Source: Actinomycetota bacterium
GTDB taxonomy: Bacteria > Actinomycetota > Actinomycetes > S36-B12 > UBA10799
Reading direction: 5' to 3'
Assembly: GCA_020636995.1 (NCBI GenBank)
Contig: JACJWU010000001.1
Location: 186,001 to 250,000, forward strand
DNA: 64,000 bases
Part shown: positions 33,579 through 42,179 of the stretch, one piece after another
Position numbering within the stretch: position 1 is the stretch's first letter
Layout: each line of letters opens with the position of its first letter
The notes under the pieces: generated by a model
The model's input: only the letters and a program-made list of their open reading frames with translations
Told to the model about the DNA's origin: nothing
Database searches by the model: none
Position numbers and translations under genes: made by a program

Positions 33579-34901
33579 TCACTCGGGCTCACTGTCCCGA
33601 CGGGCCAAGGCGTCGAGTTCCAGCATTCCCGTGACATCGGGGTCCACGGTGAGGATCCGTGCCTCGTCGGGCTTCGAGTGCAGAACAGTCTCGATGTAGT
33701 CGGCGACGGCTTCGTCGAGTCCGACGTCGCGGTCGGCCTCCTCCGACATGTACCACCGGTGCTCGAGGACCTCGTGGAACACCTGGGCGTCTTCGAGTTT
33801 GCCGCGCAGATCGGCCGGGATCGCACCTATCACCGGCTCGTAGACCTCGGCGAGCCAGGCATGGGCTGCGAGGACGTCTTCGCGTGCGTTCGGTTCGGTG
33901 CGCCGCGTCCGCATCGGACCGGGGGTGGTCGCGGCGTTCTTCGTCGCGGTGTACTGGTCGAGGTCGTTGAGCAGCCGTCGGGCCTGGTTCTCACCCACGT
34001 CGAGACCGACGAGCCGCAGGAGTCGGCGCGAGTGGTAGCCGGGATCGACCACTTTGGGCTCGATGCGCACCACGCCATCAGCGGTGCGGCGCAGATCCAG
34101 TTCCGCCACATCGAAGCCGAGTGTGTTCAGGCGTTCCACCCTGCGGGCGATGCGCCACCGTTCGGTGCCCGCCACATGCTCCACCGCGGTGAGTTCGGCC
34201 CACAGTCTTTCGTACCGCCGGGGTATCTCATCGGCGATGGCGACGGCGTCGATGTCCGGTGACAAACGGTCGCCCGCCTGCAGATCGAGCAGGCCGCCGG
34301 CGATGTTGAAGTGGGCGATGTCGAGGTCGTTGCGCCGCTGGCCGTCGGACAAGCGCTCCTGCAACTCGCCGGTCTCCGCATCCACGAGGTAGGCCGCGAA
34401 CGCCTGCGCATCCCGGCGGAAAAGGACATTGGACAGCGAACAGTCGTTCCAGGCGAATCCCACCAGGTGCAGTCGGACCAGCAACAGGACCAGCGCGTCC
34501 AGCAGTCGGTCCATGGTGTCGGGTCGTAGCGTGCGGGCGTAGACGTTGCGGTAGGGGATGGACCAGGTCAGGTGTTCGGTGACCAGCACCCCGGGCAGTG
34601 GATCGCCCTGCGCATCGCTGCGACCGGTCACGACCCCCACACCGTGCACGGCGGGGATGTCCATCTCCTCGAGGGCACGCAGCAGTCGGAACTCCCGCGC
34701 CGCGAACTCGGGGGCGATCTCCTTGAGAGCCATCACGGTCCCGTCGACATCCACGAACCGCACCACATGGCGCGAGATGCCGCGGGGCAGGGGGATCAGC
34801 AGTGGCTCGGGCCAGTGCGCGAGCGGTACGTCCCACGGCAGGTCGAGCATGTCTCCGGAGATGCCCGCCTCAAGCCGGATCGTCAGTTCCTCGTGCGACA
34901 C
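33579..34901 (-). CDS. DUF4032-domain protein with protein-kinase-like fold
   Basis: A 440-residue protein. The N-terminal half resembles lipopolysaccharide-kinase/RIO-type folds: VMALKEIAP (an ATP-contacting lysine), then FAWNDCSLSNVLFRRD as a catalytic-loop analogue (N, D, N) and AYLVDAETGE in place of DFG. The C-terminal half (AHAWLAEVYEPVIGAIP, VFHEVLEHRWYMSEEADRDV) is the DUF4032 domain. The family is common in actinobacteria with no established role. The gene converges on the WS/DGAT gene, 4 nt apart. Kinase activity is inferred only. Confidence 0.8.
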   Translation of the reverse strand: MSHEELTIRLEAGISGDMLDLPWDVPLAHWPEPLLIPLPRGISRHVVRFVDVDGTVMALKEIAPEFAAREFRLLRALEEMDIPAVHGVGVVTGRSDAQGDPLPGVLVTEHLTWSIPYRNVYARTLRPDTMDRLLDALVLLLVRLHLVGFAWNDCSLSNVLFRRDAQAFAAYLVDAETGELQERLSDGQRRNDLDIAHFNIAGGLLDLQAGDRLSPDIDAVAIADEIPRRYERLWAELTAVEHVAGTERWRIARRVERLNTLGFDVAELDLRRTADGVVRIEPKVVDPGYHSRRLLRLVGLDVGENQARRLLNDLDQYTATKNAATTPGPMRTRRTEPNAREDVLAAHAWLAEVYEPVIGAIPADLRGKLEDAQVFHEVLEHRWYMSEEADRDVGLDEAVADYIETVLHSKPDEARILTVDPDVTGMLELDALARRDSEPE

Positions 34902-35076
34902 CCGGGTATTCTCCCGTGGATGGCACCCCCATGCGCCCCAGAAGGGCGTGGACCGTCCGAGCGCGTACCGCTGGGGGCACCTCAGAAGCCACGTTCACGA
35001 CTACCAGTGCGCAAATGGTTGCCCGAAACGGGTGTGGCCGCGTGCTGACCCGCGGGTCGTCTGAGACACTGGCCCA

Positions 35077-36126
35077 GTGATGTTGCCCGCAGCCGCAAGT
35101 GGCGGCGGCGAACCCTCTTTGATGGTCCCGGCGTGGATGTGGGCCCTCACGGTCGGGATCGTCGTCCTGCTCATAGCCTTCGAATTCGTCCAGGCGACCC
35201 GCAACCCGCACGAGGTGCAGATCCGGGAAGCCGCCGTGCAGTCGATCATCTACGTCGGCATCGCGATCGCCTTCGGTGTCTTCTTCGCATGGTGGAGCAG
35301 CGAGCAGACCCCGCCGCAAGGTGGCTCGTACGGTCTGGAGTACTTCGCCGGGTGGCTGATCGAGAAGAGTCTGTCTGTCGACAACCTGTTCGTCTTCGTC
35401 ATCATCATGAGTACCTTCGCGGTCCCGAAGATCTACCAGCAGAAGGTTCTGATGGCCGGGATCGCCGGTGCCCTGGTGCTGCGCACGATCTTCATCTTCA
35501 TCGGCGCGGCCGCGTTGGAGGCCTTCGCGTTCACCTACGTGATCTTCGGTGCCTTCCTCATCTACACCGCGATCAGCCTGGCCCGGCACCGGGACGAGGA
35601 GCCCGAGTTCAACGAGGGCAAGGTGGTGCGGCTGGCCAAGCGCTTCCTCCCCTTCACCGATGAGTACCACGGACCCCACTTGCACACCAAGATCGACGGC
35701 AAGCGCTACGGCACGCCGCTGATGCTGGTGATGATCGCGATCTTCGCCACCGACATCATCTTCGCGCTCGACTCGATTCCTGCGGTCTACGGCGTGACGA
35801 ACGAACCCTTCATCGTCTTCGCGGCCAACGCTTTCGCCTTACTCGGTCTGCGTGCCCTGTATTTCCTGGTCGCCGGGCTCCTGGACCGCCTCGTCTACCT
35901 GTCCCTCGGTCTGGCCGTCATCCTCGCCTTCATCGGGGTGAAACTCATCCTGGTGTTCTTCGGGATCCACATCGACATCTGGGCATCGCTCGGCTTCATC
36001 ATCGGGATTCTCGTGATCACGACCGTCGCGTCCCTGATCAAGGTGCGCCGGGATCCGTCCGCCACCGCGCATGCCGGTGCCATCCCCGGTTTCGAGAGCA
36101 AGAAGGCGGACGACGGCCAGAAGTGA
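35077..36126 (+). CDS. TerC-family integral membrane protein
   Basis: A 349-residue protein with about eight membrane helices. The TerC signatures are YFAGWLIEKSLSVDNLFVFV and IIFALDSIPAVYGVTNEPFI, each with conserved acidic residues (D in SVDN, D in ALDS) within helices. TerC/Alx proteins are linked to tellurite resistance and manganese export or protection of secreted metalloproteins. I see no room for a yybP-ykoY riboswitch: a weak GACACT box (35065-35070) sits 6 nt before GTG 35077. No tellurium genes are adjacent. Confidence 0.9.
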   Translation: MMLPAAASGGGEPSLMVPAWMWALTVGIVVLLIAFEFVQATRNPHEVQIREAAVQSIIYVGIAIAFGVFFAWWSSEQTPPQGGSYGLEYFAGWLIEKSLSVDNLFVFVIIMSTFAVPKIYQQKVLMAGIAGALVLRTIFIFIGAAALEAFAFTYVIFGAFLIYTAISLARHRDEEPEFNEGKVVRLAKRFLPFTDEYHGPHLHTKIDGKRYGTPLMLVMIAIFATDIIFALDSIPAVYGVTNEPFIVFAANAFALLGLRALYFLVAGLLDRLVYLSLGLAVILAFIGVKLILVFFGIHIDIWASLGFIIGILVITTVASLIKVRRDPSATAHAGAIPGFESKKADDGQK

Positions 36127-36127
36127 C

Positions 36128-36433
36128 TCAGCCGCCCAGTGCGCGGATGATCGCCGCAGTGGCTGCCCCGACCACGACCACGACGAGGAAGGGCGCTCGC
36201 AACGTCAGCGCCACCGCGGCGGCAGCCACCGCAGCCACCCGGGCGTCGACCGTGATCGACATTCCGTCGGCCACCGTGACCACGGCCAGCAGCGCCGCCA
36301 GCAGAGCCACCGGGAACATTGCGACGAGCTGGGCCATCAGGGGTTTGTCGAGGACTCGCTCGGGCACCACGAAGCCGAGAGCCTTCAGGGCGTAGCACGC
36401 CGCGCTGCCCAGCAGGACGGCCGCCCAGATCAC
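36128..36433 (-). CDS. azlD: AzlD-type branched-chain amino acid transport protein
   Basis: A 101-residue protein with three to four helices (VIWAAVLLGSAACYALKALG at the start, MAQLVAMFPVALLAALLAVV, and a final VALTLRAPFLVVVVVGAATA). AzlD pairs with AzlC to export branched-chain amino acids. The start GTG 36433 overlaps the azlC stop (GTGA, 36430-36433). Its stop lies 2 nt from the convergent TerC stop. Confidence 0.85.
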   Translation of the reverse strand: MIWAAVLLGSAACYALKALGFVVPERVLDKPLMAQLVAMFPVALLAALLAVVTVADGMSITVDARVAAVAAAAVALTLRAPFLVVVVVGAATAAIIRALGG

Positions 36434-37113
36434 GACGACCTGCGCAGGAAGAGGAACGGCACCAGCGCCGCACACAGGACCGGCAGCCCGGGCGAGAGCA
36501 CGGGCGTTAGGGCCATACCGATCGCCGCGCTCACGATGGCGACGCCGAGCAGGCGGTGGCTGGTGATCTGTGGCCACAGCAACGCCAGGAAGGCCGCTGG
36601 GACCGCGGCGTCGAGGCCCCATCGCTGCGGGTCCCCGATGCTGCTGGCGCCCAGCGCCCCGATCAGGCTGCCGGTGTTCCAGAGCACGAAGACACTCAAT
36701 CCTGTGGACCAGAACGCCAGGGCCGGACGCGGCACGGGTCGGTCGTAGTGCGCCAGCGCCATCGCGGTGGACTCGTCGATTGTCAGGTGCGCCGCGGGTA
36801 GGGACAGGGCCGGTGAGGGCTGCAGGATCTGGCGCATACGCAGTCCGTAGAAGAGATTGCGCAGGCCCAGGAGCGCGCTTCCGGCGACTGCTGCGACGGC
36901 CGACCCGCCTCCGGCCAGGACAGACACCATGGCGAACTGCGAGGCACCGGTGAACATCAACGCGCTCAGCGCCATCGTCTGCCAGACCGAGAGACCGGCG
37001 GTGACCGACAATGCGCCGAAGGAGATGCCGTAGGCGCCGGTCGTCAGCCCGATCGTCGCGGCCTCGACCAGGACGCCGCGCCGCGTGTCGTCAGGGCTGG
37101 GCGTACCAGTCAC
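36430..37113 (-). CDS. azlC: AzlC-type branched-chain amino acid exporter subunit
   Basis: A 227-residue membrane protein with six or seven helices. AzlC-family signatures are ISFGALSVTAGLSVWQTMAL, SALMFTGASQFAMVSVLAGG, LLGLRNLFYGLRM and ESTAMAL. GTG 37113 has GAGG 6 nt upstream; the reading frame is open further, but this start removes an improbable polar extension. The start overlaps the end of the small membrane protein gene upstream by 23 nt, making a three-gene reverse-strand unit. Confidence 0.88.
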   Translation of the reverse strand: MTGTPSPDDTRRGVLVEAATIGLTTGAYGISFGALSVTAGLSVWQTMALSALMFTGASQFAMVSVLAGGGSAVAAVAGSALLGLRNLFYGLRMRQILQPSPALSLPAAHLTIDESTAMALAHYDRPVPRPALAFWSTGLSVFVLWNTGSLIGALGASSIGDPQRWGLDAAVPAAFLALLWPQITSHRLLGVAIVSAAIGMALTPVLSPGLPVLCAALVPFLFLRRSS

Positions 37114-37492
37114 GCACGCCTCGGAGGTTGTTGAGTACGAGTACCAGTGCGCTGAGGATGACACTGGCCCACCCTGTGCCCTGGAACAGGTAGAGCACGC
37201 CGAACGTCAGGTTGATCGCGGCCAGCAGGTTGACCACCGGCCAGGCGTAGGGTGCCCCTGCGAAGATGCCGCGACCCAGCCAGATGTAGGCGAAGAACAG
37301 AACAGCCGACAGTGCTGCGGTGATCAGCCAGTACCAGTCGCTGACCTCCCGCTGGAAGAGCACTTGGACCTGTCCCGGGCGCAGCAGCAGGATGGTCGAC
37401 GCGACGGCCGACAGCAACTGCACGAGTGCGGTCAGGTAGGCCAGGACACCCAGCAGTGCCACCGCGGCCGGTCGCTGTCGGGTGGGTTCCAT
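37091..37492 (-). CDS. Small membrane protein (four helices)
   Basis: A 133-residue protein with four hydrophobic segments (AAVALLGVLAYLTALVQLLS, YWLITAALSAVLFFAYIWLG, PVVNLLAAINLTFGVLYLF and SVILSALVLVLNNL). It resembles DUF7144/SPW-like small membrane proteins of actinobacteria, but I do not name a family with confidence. ATG 37492 lies 7 nt after CATACT on the minus strand, near-leaderless. It is divergent from the secreted metallopeptidase gene, with the two -10 boxes only about 12 bp apart. Confidence 0.65.
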   Translation of the reverse strand: MEPTRQRPAAVALLGVLAYLTALVQLLSAVASTILLLRPGQVQVLFQREVSDWYWLITAALSAVLFFAYIWLGRGIFAGAPYAWPVVNLLAAINLTFGVLYLFQGTGWASVILSALVLVLNNLRGVRDWYAQP

Positions 37493-37516
37493 GCGCTGCA
37501 GTATGGCAGTGGCGTC

Positions 37517-37522
37517 TACCGT
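37517..37522 (+). promoter_or_regulatory. -10 box TACCGT, leaderless promoter
   Basis: TACCGT ends 7 nt before ATG 37530. Confidence 0.6.
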
Positions 37523-37529
37523 GGATGTC

Positions 37530-38627
37530 ATGGCAGGTCGGCTCTGGGTGGGTGCATCGGCGGTGCTCGCCCTGGCGGTCGGCTTCTTGTCACCGTCTTC
37601 CGTCGCCGCCGCCGTGGCACAAGACTCCACAGTTCGCCAGAGCCCATTGGATGCCGACTACTACCTCGCCGACGCCTCGGGCCACTGGGCGCCACCGCGA
37701 TGCGTCGGCGACGGGAGCGCGGGACCGAGGGTGCAACCGGTGTTCGTGTACCGCAAGGGCTTCCGAAACCGCTTTCCGCAGTTCGAGACGGTGTTGCGTC
37801 GGTCCTTGGCGCTGAGCACCGGGATCGTGGAACGGTCTTCGGGGACTCGGCGCACCGTGCGGTGGGTACACGACGCAGCCTGTCGGCCGAAGATCTGGAC
37901 GGTGGCGGTCCCGGCGGCCAAGACGTACGATCTGGTGTCGATCCGACGCTATCTGACCAAGCGACAACCCCGGTTCCGGGCCACGAACCGGGTCTTCACG
38001 CTGTGGGTAGACGCCACGACCAGCCCGAACTGGTCCGGCCTCGGTGGGGACCGGTGGTCGGCGACCTGGAGTTCGTCGTGGGGATTCGTGTGGGTCGACA
38101 CCCACGAGATGATCCACGCACTGGGCGCGGTGTCCAGCGCCGCGCCGCACGCGACAGGCAAGGCCCACTGCTACGACGGCTACGACGTGATGTGTTACCG
38201 CGACGGTGGCCCGGGTTGGCGCAAGGTGGTCCGGTGCGCCTGGCCAGGGGCCCAATACCGGCTGGATTGCGGGGACGACGACTACTTCGCGGTCAACCCC
38301 CGGCGGGGGTCATGGCTCGCACGCAATCCAGCAGCCAACGTCGCCAACTCCCGATTCCTCGCAGTCGTGGCGCCGCGCGCGCTGCCGTCCGAACCTCCCG
38401 CACCGTCGTCGGTGGTTCGCAACGAGGTACTCGTGACCTGGCAGATGCAGCCCGGGGTCCGCTACGACGTGGGTGTTCGCGACCCCGACGGCAGCGTGAC
38501 GTGGCTGGGGCAGGATCTCAACGCCGGCGTGCTGGCGATCGGCGGGATCGATCCCACGACCCGGGTGTTCGTGCGGGCAGTCAACGATGCCGGGTACTCC
38601 TCGCGGGTCCGCGCCGCGTTTGCGTGA
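37530..38627 (+). CDS. Secreted zinc metallopeptidase-like protein
   Basis: A 365-residue exported protein with a signal peptide (LWVGASAVLALAVGFLSPSS, cleavage near VAAA). It contains the zinc-binding helix THEMIHALGAV (HExxHxxG), followed about 30 residues later by YDGYDVMCY, which resembles the Met-turn of metzincins. A cysteine-rich segment (CYDGYDVMCY, RCAWPGAQ, DCGDDDYF) and a C-terminal fibronectin-III-like domain (about 285-365) follow. The third zinc ligand is not obvious. The natural substrate is unknown. Confidence 0.75.
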   Translation: MAGRLWVGASAVLALAVGFLSPSSVAAAVAQDSTVRQSPLDADYYLADASGHWAPPRCVGDGSAGPRVQPVFVYRKGFRNRFPQFETVLRRSLALSTGIVERSSGTRRTVRWVHDAACRPKIWTVAVPAAKTYDLVSIRRYLTKRQPRFRATNRVFTLWVDATTSPNWSGLGGDRWSATWSSSWGFVWVDTHEMIHALGAVSSAAPHATGKAHCYDGYDVMCYRDGGPGWRKVVRCAWPGAQYRLDCGDDDYFAVNPRRGSWLARNPAANVANSRFLAVVAPRALPSEPPAPSSVVRNEVLVTWQMQPGVRYDVGVRDPDGSVTWLGQDLNAGVLAIGGIDPTTRVFVRAVNDAGYSSRVRAAFA

Positions 38628-38660
38628 GTGTCGCGTCCTGTTCGGGGGTCCGGCGGCGAT

Positions 38661-38666
38661 TACCGT
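38661..38666 (+). promoter_or_regulatory. -10 box TACCGT, leaderless promoter
   Basis: TACCGT ends 6 nt before GTG 38673, supporting that start over earlier codons. Confidence 0.6.
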
Positions 38667-38672
38667 AAGACG

Positions 38673-39338
38673 GTGAAGAGACTGGTACTGGGAATCCTGG
38701 GGGCGGTGCTCGGGCTGGTGGGCGTGGGCCTGCTGGGCGCCGGAGCCGTGGTGCTCGGGCTGTTCGGCACCGACGGGCGCGCTGAGGTGCCGATCGGGGC
38801 CGTGACCTCGCAGGCCGGCCGGGCAGTCGTGGTGACCGACTTCGAGATCAGCAGTGACACGCCGTTGCCGGTCGACGAGCAGTGGTTCGACCTGCAACTC
38901 GAGGTGCGGGGTCAAGAGCGTCTGTTCGTGGGCGTGGCGCCCAAGACCGATGTCCTGGCCTACCTGCAGGGGGTTCCCTACGACCTGGTGACCGGCATCG
39001 ACAGTTCCCAGGACACGGTCAACCAGACCAGCATCCCCGGCGATCGGGTGCCGGAGGCGCCAGCCGACCAGGGGTTCTGGGTGGATCAGGAATCCGGCCG
39101 GGATGTCGTGGTGTCGTGGCCCGTTTCCGACACCGACACGACGCTGGTCGTCATGAACGAGGACGCGTCACGGGCAGTGTCCGGAGACGTCTCGGTACTC
39201 GCCACGATCTCCTGGGCCGGAAGCGCGGCCATCGGATCGGTCATCGCTGGTCTGGTCGTGCTGGTGCTGGCCATCGTCGTGCTCGTGTGGGCCTTCCGCA
39301 GTGGCTCCTCGCAGCCGGCGTACCCACCCGGTGCGTAG
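38673..39338 (+). CDS. Membrane-anchored protein with two terminal helices
   Basis: A 221-residue protein with an N-terminal membrane helix (LVLGILGAVLGLVGVGLLGA), an extracytoplasmic domain of about 140 residues (beta-rich, containing DVLAYLQGVPYDLV and QGFWVDQESGRDVVVSW) and a C-terminal helix (IGSVIAGLVVLVLAIVVLVW). The family is common in actinobacteria without known function. It ends 9 nt before the phosphatidyltransferase start. Confidence 0.7.
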   Translation: MKRLVLGILGAVLGLVGVGLLGAGAVVLGLFGTDGRAEVPIGAVTSQAGRAVVVTDFEISSDTPLPVDEQWFDLQLEVRGQERLFVGVAPKTDVLAYLQGVPYDLVTGIDSSQDTVNQTSIPGDRVPEAPADQGFWVDQESGRDVVVSWPVSDTDTTLVVMNEDASRAVSGDVSVLATISWAGSAAIGSVIAGLVVLVLAIVVLVWAFRSGSSQPAYPPGA

Positions 39339-39341
39339 GCT
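39336..39341 (+). promoter_or_regulatory. -10 box TAGGCT, leaderless promoter
   Basis: TAGGCT ends 6 nt before GTG 39348; it overlaps the stop codon of the preceding gene. Confidence 0.6.
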
Positions 39342-39347
39342 GTCTGC

Positions 39348-39932
39348 GTGGAGGTGCAATCGACGCAAGTCCAGACGGATCGGGTACTGACCGTCCCGAA
39401 CATCCTGTCGGCCTTGCGTTTGCTCGGCGTCCCGCTGTTCCTGTGGCTGATCCTGGTGCCGAAGGCGGACGGGCTCGCCATCATCCTCCTGGCTGTTGCG
39501 GGTTTCACGGATTGGCTCGACGGCTACCTGGCCCGCAAGTGGCACCAGATCTCCCGGGTCGGCCAACTGCTGGATCCCGTGGCTGATCGGCTGTACATCC
39601 TGGCGACCCTGGTGGGCCTGCTGCTGCGAGGCATCGTCCCACTGTGGTTCGTGGTCCTTCTCGTGTCCCGCGATGTCATCATGGCTGGGGTGCTCGCCGT
39701 CCTCAAGAGGCGCGGCGTGACCGGCCTGCCGGTGCACTTCCTGGGCAAGGCGGCCACCTTCTGCCTGCTGTACGCCTTCCCCCTGCTCCTGCTCGGCGAC
39801 GGCACGGGATGGCTGGCAGACACCGCCAGGATCGTGGGCTGGGCCTTCGCCGTGTGGGGAACCGCGCTGTACTGGTGGGCGGCTGTGTTGTACGTGGGTC
39901 AAGCACGACGGATCATGGCTGCCACACGATGA
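39348..39932 (+). CDS. CDP-alcohol phosphatidyltransferase (PgsA2-like)
   Basis: A 194-residue integral membrane enzyme. The active-site motif D-x2-D-G-x2-A-R-x8-G-x3-D-x3-D is present as DWLDGYLARK followed by GQLLDPVAD. Four or five helices surround it. In M. tuberculosis the equivalent gene in this cluster is Rv1822 (pgsA2), whose product may make cardiolipin or phosphatidylglycerol phosphate; the substrate here is unproven. It overlaps the following DUF881 gene (ATGA, 39929-39932) and heads the operon. Confidence 0.9.
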   Translation: MEVQSTQVQTDRVLTVPNILSALRLLGVPLFLWLILVPKADGLAIILLAVAGFTDWLDGYLARKWHQISRVGQLLDPVADRLYILATLVGLLLRGIVPLWFVVLLVSRDVIMAGVLAVLKRRGVTGLPVHFLGKAATFCLLYAFPLLLLGDGTGWLADTARIVGWAFAVWGTALYWWAAVLYVGQARRIMAATR

Positions 39933-40732
39933 AGCACCCGCCGCAGAACATCCTCGACCGCCTGATCGCGGAGGCGCAGGCCGACGACTACGCCCTCGCA
40001 CAGCGCAGCGGACCCACCACTCGCGGCAACCCGTTCATTGCGGGGCTCCTCTTCGCCCTGATCGGGCTGCTGCTGGCAACGGCCTTCTGGCAGCGCCAGA
40101 GCGTGCAACCGGCAGCCGAGCAACGCCGAGAGGCACTGGTTGAGCGGATCCGGACCCAGACCGATCGGGCCGAGGACGCCCAGGACCAAGCGGCCCAGCT
40201 GCGCGCGTCCGTCTCCCAGCTGCAACAACTCGCCACCGATGGCCTGGGGGAGGACTTCAGCGAGAAACTGCGGGCCATCGAGGTCGCGACGGGGTTCGTG
40301 GGGCTGCGGGGACCGGGGGCCGTCCTCGTGATGGACGACGCACAACCACCGTTGCCCAGGGGTGTGGATCCGGCGGAGGCGAAGGTGCTCGACATCGACA
40401 TGCAAGGGGCTGTGAACGGGTTGTGGCAGGCGGGAGCGGAGGCGATCTCCATCAACGGAGTCCGGTTGACGTCCGTGACGGCGATCCGGACCGCGGGGGA
40501 GGCCATCCTGGTGGACTACCGCCCGCTCGAACCTCCGTATCGGATCGACGCGATCGGGCCGGCGGATCTGGCTGAGCGGTTCAGCACGGGACAGGCCGGT
40601 GACGACCTGACGCAACTCGGCACGGACTACGGAATACAGTCGGAGGTGACCGCCGCGGACGAGGTGACTGTGCCGGCATCGACGGCGAATCTGCCGAACA
40701 AGGCCGAGGTTGTGAAGGGTGGAAGGCAATGA
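39929..40732 (+). CDS. DUF881 protein (first of two)
   Basis: A 267-residue membrane-anchored protein with one N-terminal helix (FIAGLLFALIGLLLATAFW), a coiled-coil segment (about 70-115) and the DUF881 domain (VGLRGPGAVLVMDDAQ, GLWQAGAEAISINGVRL, PYRIDAIGPADLA). The arrangement DUF881 / small basic protein / DUF881 is conserved in actinobacteria and near division genes in other Gram-positives; its function is not established. It overlaps both neighbours by ATGA. Confidence 0.9.
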   Translation: MKHPPQNILDRLIAEAQADDYALAQRSGPTTRGNPFIAGLLFALIGLLLATAFWQRQSVQPAAEQRREALVERIRTQTDRAEDAQDQAAQLRASVSQLQQLATDGLGEDFSEKLRAIEVATGFVGLRGPGAVLVMDDAQPPLPRGVDPAEAKVLDIDMQGAVNGLWQAGAEAISINGVRLTSVTAIRTAGEAILVDYRPLEPPYRIDAIGPADLAERFSTGQAGDDLTQLGTDYGIQSEVTAADEVTVPASTANLPNKAEVVKGGRQ

Positions 40733-41061
40733 TCGCGCTCATCGGTCTGATCGTGGGGGTGATCCTCGGCGTCGTGTTCTCCCCGGAGGTGCCCCCCTGG
40801 ATGGACGCGTACCTGCCGGTGGCGGTCATTGCCGGTCTCGACGCGGTGTCCGGAGCGATCCGCTCGATGCTGGACGGGAACTTCTCGGACAAGGTCTTCG
40901 TTGTGTCCTTCCTCGGCAATGTCGCGGTGGCCAGTCTGCTCGTCTGGCTCGGTGATCAGCTCGGTGTCGGCGCCCAGATGTCCACGGGTGTGGTCGTCGT
41001 GCTCGCGATGCGGATCTTCGCCAACGCCGCGGCCATCCGACGCAAGGTGTTCAAGGCATGA
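40729..41061 (+). CDS. Small basic protein, DUF1290
   Basis: A 110-residue protein with three membrane helices (IALIGLIVGVILGVVF, LPVAVIAGLDAVSGAIRS, NVAVASLLVWLGDQLGVGAQ), typical of the Sbp family (DUF1290). It lies between the two DUF881 genes, overlapping both by ATGA. The three proteins are likely a membrane complex; the role is unknown. Confidence 0.9.
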   Translation: MIALIGLIVGVILGVVFSPEVPPWMDAYLPVAVIAGLDAVSGAIRSMLDGNFSDKVFVVSFLGNVAVASLLVWLGDQLGVGAQMSTGVVVVLAMRIFANAAAIRRKVFKA

Positions 41062-41723
41062 GAGGTCGGCAGTGGGCGGTCGCCATCGTCTGCGTCCTCA
41101 TCGGCATCGGGGCGGTCGCCGTGGTGCGTGGCCAGCAGACCGACGAATTCCTGGCCAGTGCGCGGGAGCCCGACCTGGTGCGACTGCTCGATGATCTGCA
41201 AGCCCGCCAGACCCGCCTCGACGGTGAGATCCTGCGCCTGCAGTCCGCCGAACAGAGGTTGCGTTCCGGGACGTCGGCAGAGGCTCTGCAGGAGACGCAG
41301 AAGCGGGCGGACGCGTTGCGGGTGCTGGCAGGGACAACCGGGGTCACCGGCCCAGGGGTGAAGCTGCGCATCGAAGGCGAGAACGCCTTCTTCGCGTCCG
41401 ATCTGCTGAACACCGTCCAGGAATTGCGGGATGCGGGAGCGGAGGCGATCGAGATCAACGGCAACCGGGTCGTCGTGGACACCTGGTTCGCTGACGAGGG
41501 TGACGGGATCTCAGTCAGCGACACCCTCGTCCGGGCGCCCTTCCTCATCACGGCGATCGGTGACCCCAACACGATGGCCACGGCCATGCGGATCCCGGGT
41601 GGGATCGCGGACACGGTGGAATCCCAGGACGGATCGCTGGTGATCACCGAACGCGAAGAGGTGGAGATCCTGAGCACTGTCAACCTGCCCGAGCCGGACC
41701 CGAACGTCGCGGTGACCGACTAA
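41058..41723 (+). CDS. DUF881 protein (second of two)
   Basis: A 221-residue paralogue of the DUF881 protein at 39929. It has one N-terminal helix (WAVAIVCVLIGIGAVAVVRG), a coiled coil (LARQT region to about 85) and the same domain pattern (GPGVKLRIEGENAFFASDLL, ELRDAGAEAIEINGNRV, TAIGDPNTMATAM). It ends the coupled set, 10 nt before gcvH, which has its own promoter. Confidence 0.9.
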   Translation: MRGRQWAVAIVCVLIGIGAVAVVRGQQTDEFLASAREPDLVRLLDDLQARQTRLDGEILRLQSAEQRLRSGTSAEALQETQKRADALRVLAGTTGVTGPGVKLRIEGENAFFASDLLNTVQELRDAGAEAIEINGNRVVVDTWFADEGDGISVSDTLVRAPFLITAIGDPNTMATAMRIPGGIADTVESQDGSLVITEREEVEILSTVNLPEPDPNVAVTD

Positions 41724-41726
41724 TCT
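41721..41726 (+). promoter_or_regulatory. -10 box TAATCT, leaderless promoter of gcvH
   Basis: TAATCT overlaps the DUF881 stop codon and ends 7 nt before ATG 41734. Confidence 0.6.
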
Positions 41727-41733
41727 TGCTCGT

Positions 41734-42117
41734 ATGACACCTGACGATCGGCGCTTCACCCGCGAACACGAGTGGGTCATCGCTATGGACAACGGCAACG
41801 TGCGCGTCGGCATCACCGATTTCGCCCAGGACGCGCTGGGGGATGTGGTCTTCGTGGCGCTGCCGGAGGTGGGTTCCAGCGTCAGCGTGGGGGACGCCGT
41901 CGGGGAGGTCGAGTCCACGAAGAGTGTGAGCGAGATCTACGCGCCGGTCTCCGGGACCGTGGTGGCCCGCAACGACGCGGTGGAGACCGCCCCCGAAACC
42001 GTCAATGCCGATCCGTACGAGGGCGGGTGGCTGTTCGTGCTGCAGCCCGACGACCCGGAGGCCGTCGAATCGCTGCTCTCGGCCGAGGACTACGAAGCGT
42101 TGGTCCACGAGATCTAG
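41734..42117 (+). CDS. gcvH: Glycine cleavage system H protein
   Basis: A 127-residue lipoyl carrier protein of the glycine cleavage system. The lipoylated lysine is in GEVESTKSVSEIYAP (about residue 64), and the flanking NDAVETAPETVNADPYEGGW is the family's C-terminal half. It shuttles the aminomethyl group between GcvP, GcvT and GcvL. gcvP is at 44625; gcvT is not in the window. GAGTCAG and CTGACTC (42117-42123 and 42134-42140) form a weak hairpin after the stop. Confidence 0.95.
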   Translation: MTPDDRRFTREHEWVIAMDNGNVRVGITDFAQDALGDVVFVALPEVGSSVSVGDAVGEVESTKSVSEIYAPVSGTVVARNDAVETAPETVNADPYEGGWLFVLQPDDPEAVESLLSAEDYEALVHEI

Positions 42118-42179
42118 AGTCAGGGCTGCAAGTCTGACTCTGTGGTTAAGGTAGAGACTCCACCCCATTGAGGAGTGCA

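Noticed and set aside
35041..35076. yybP-ykoY manganese riboswitch before the TerC gene
   Set aside because: The promoter-like box is 6 nt from the start codon and no matching structure is visible upstream.
42117..42140. Glycine riboswitch near gcvH
   Set aside because: Only a 7-bp inverted repeat lies after gcvH; no tandem aptamer structure is visible before gcvH or gcvP.
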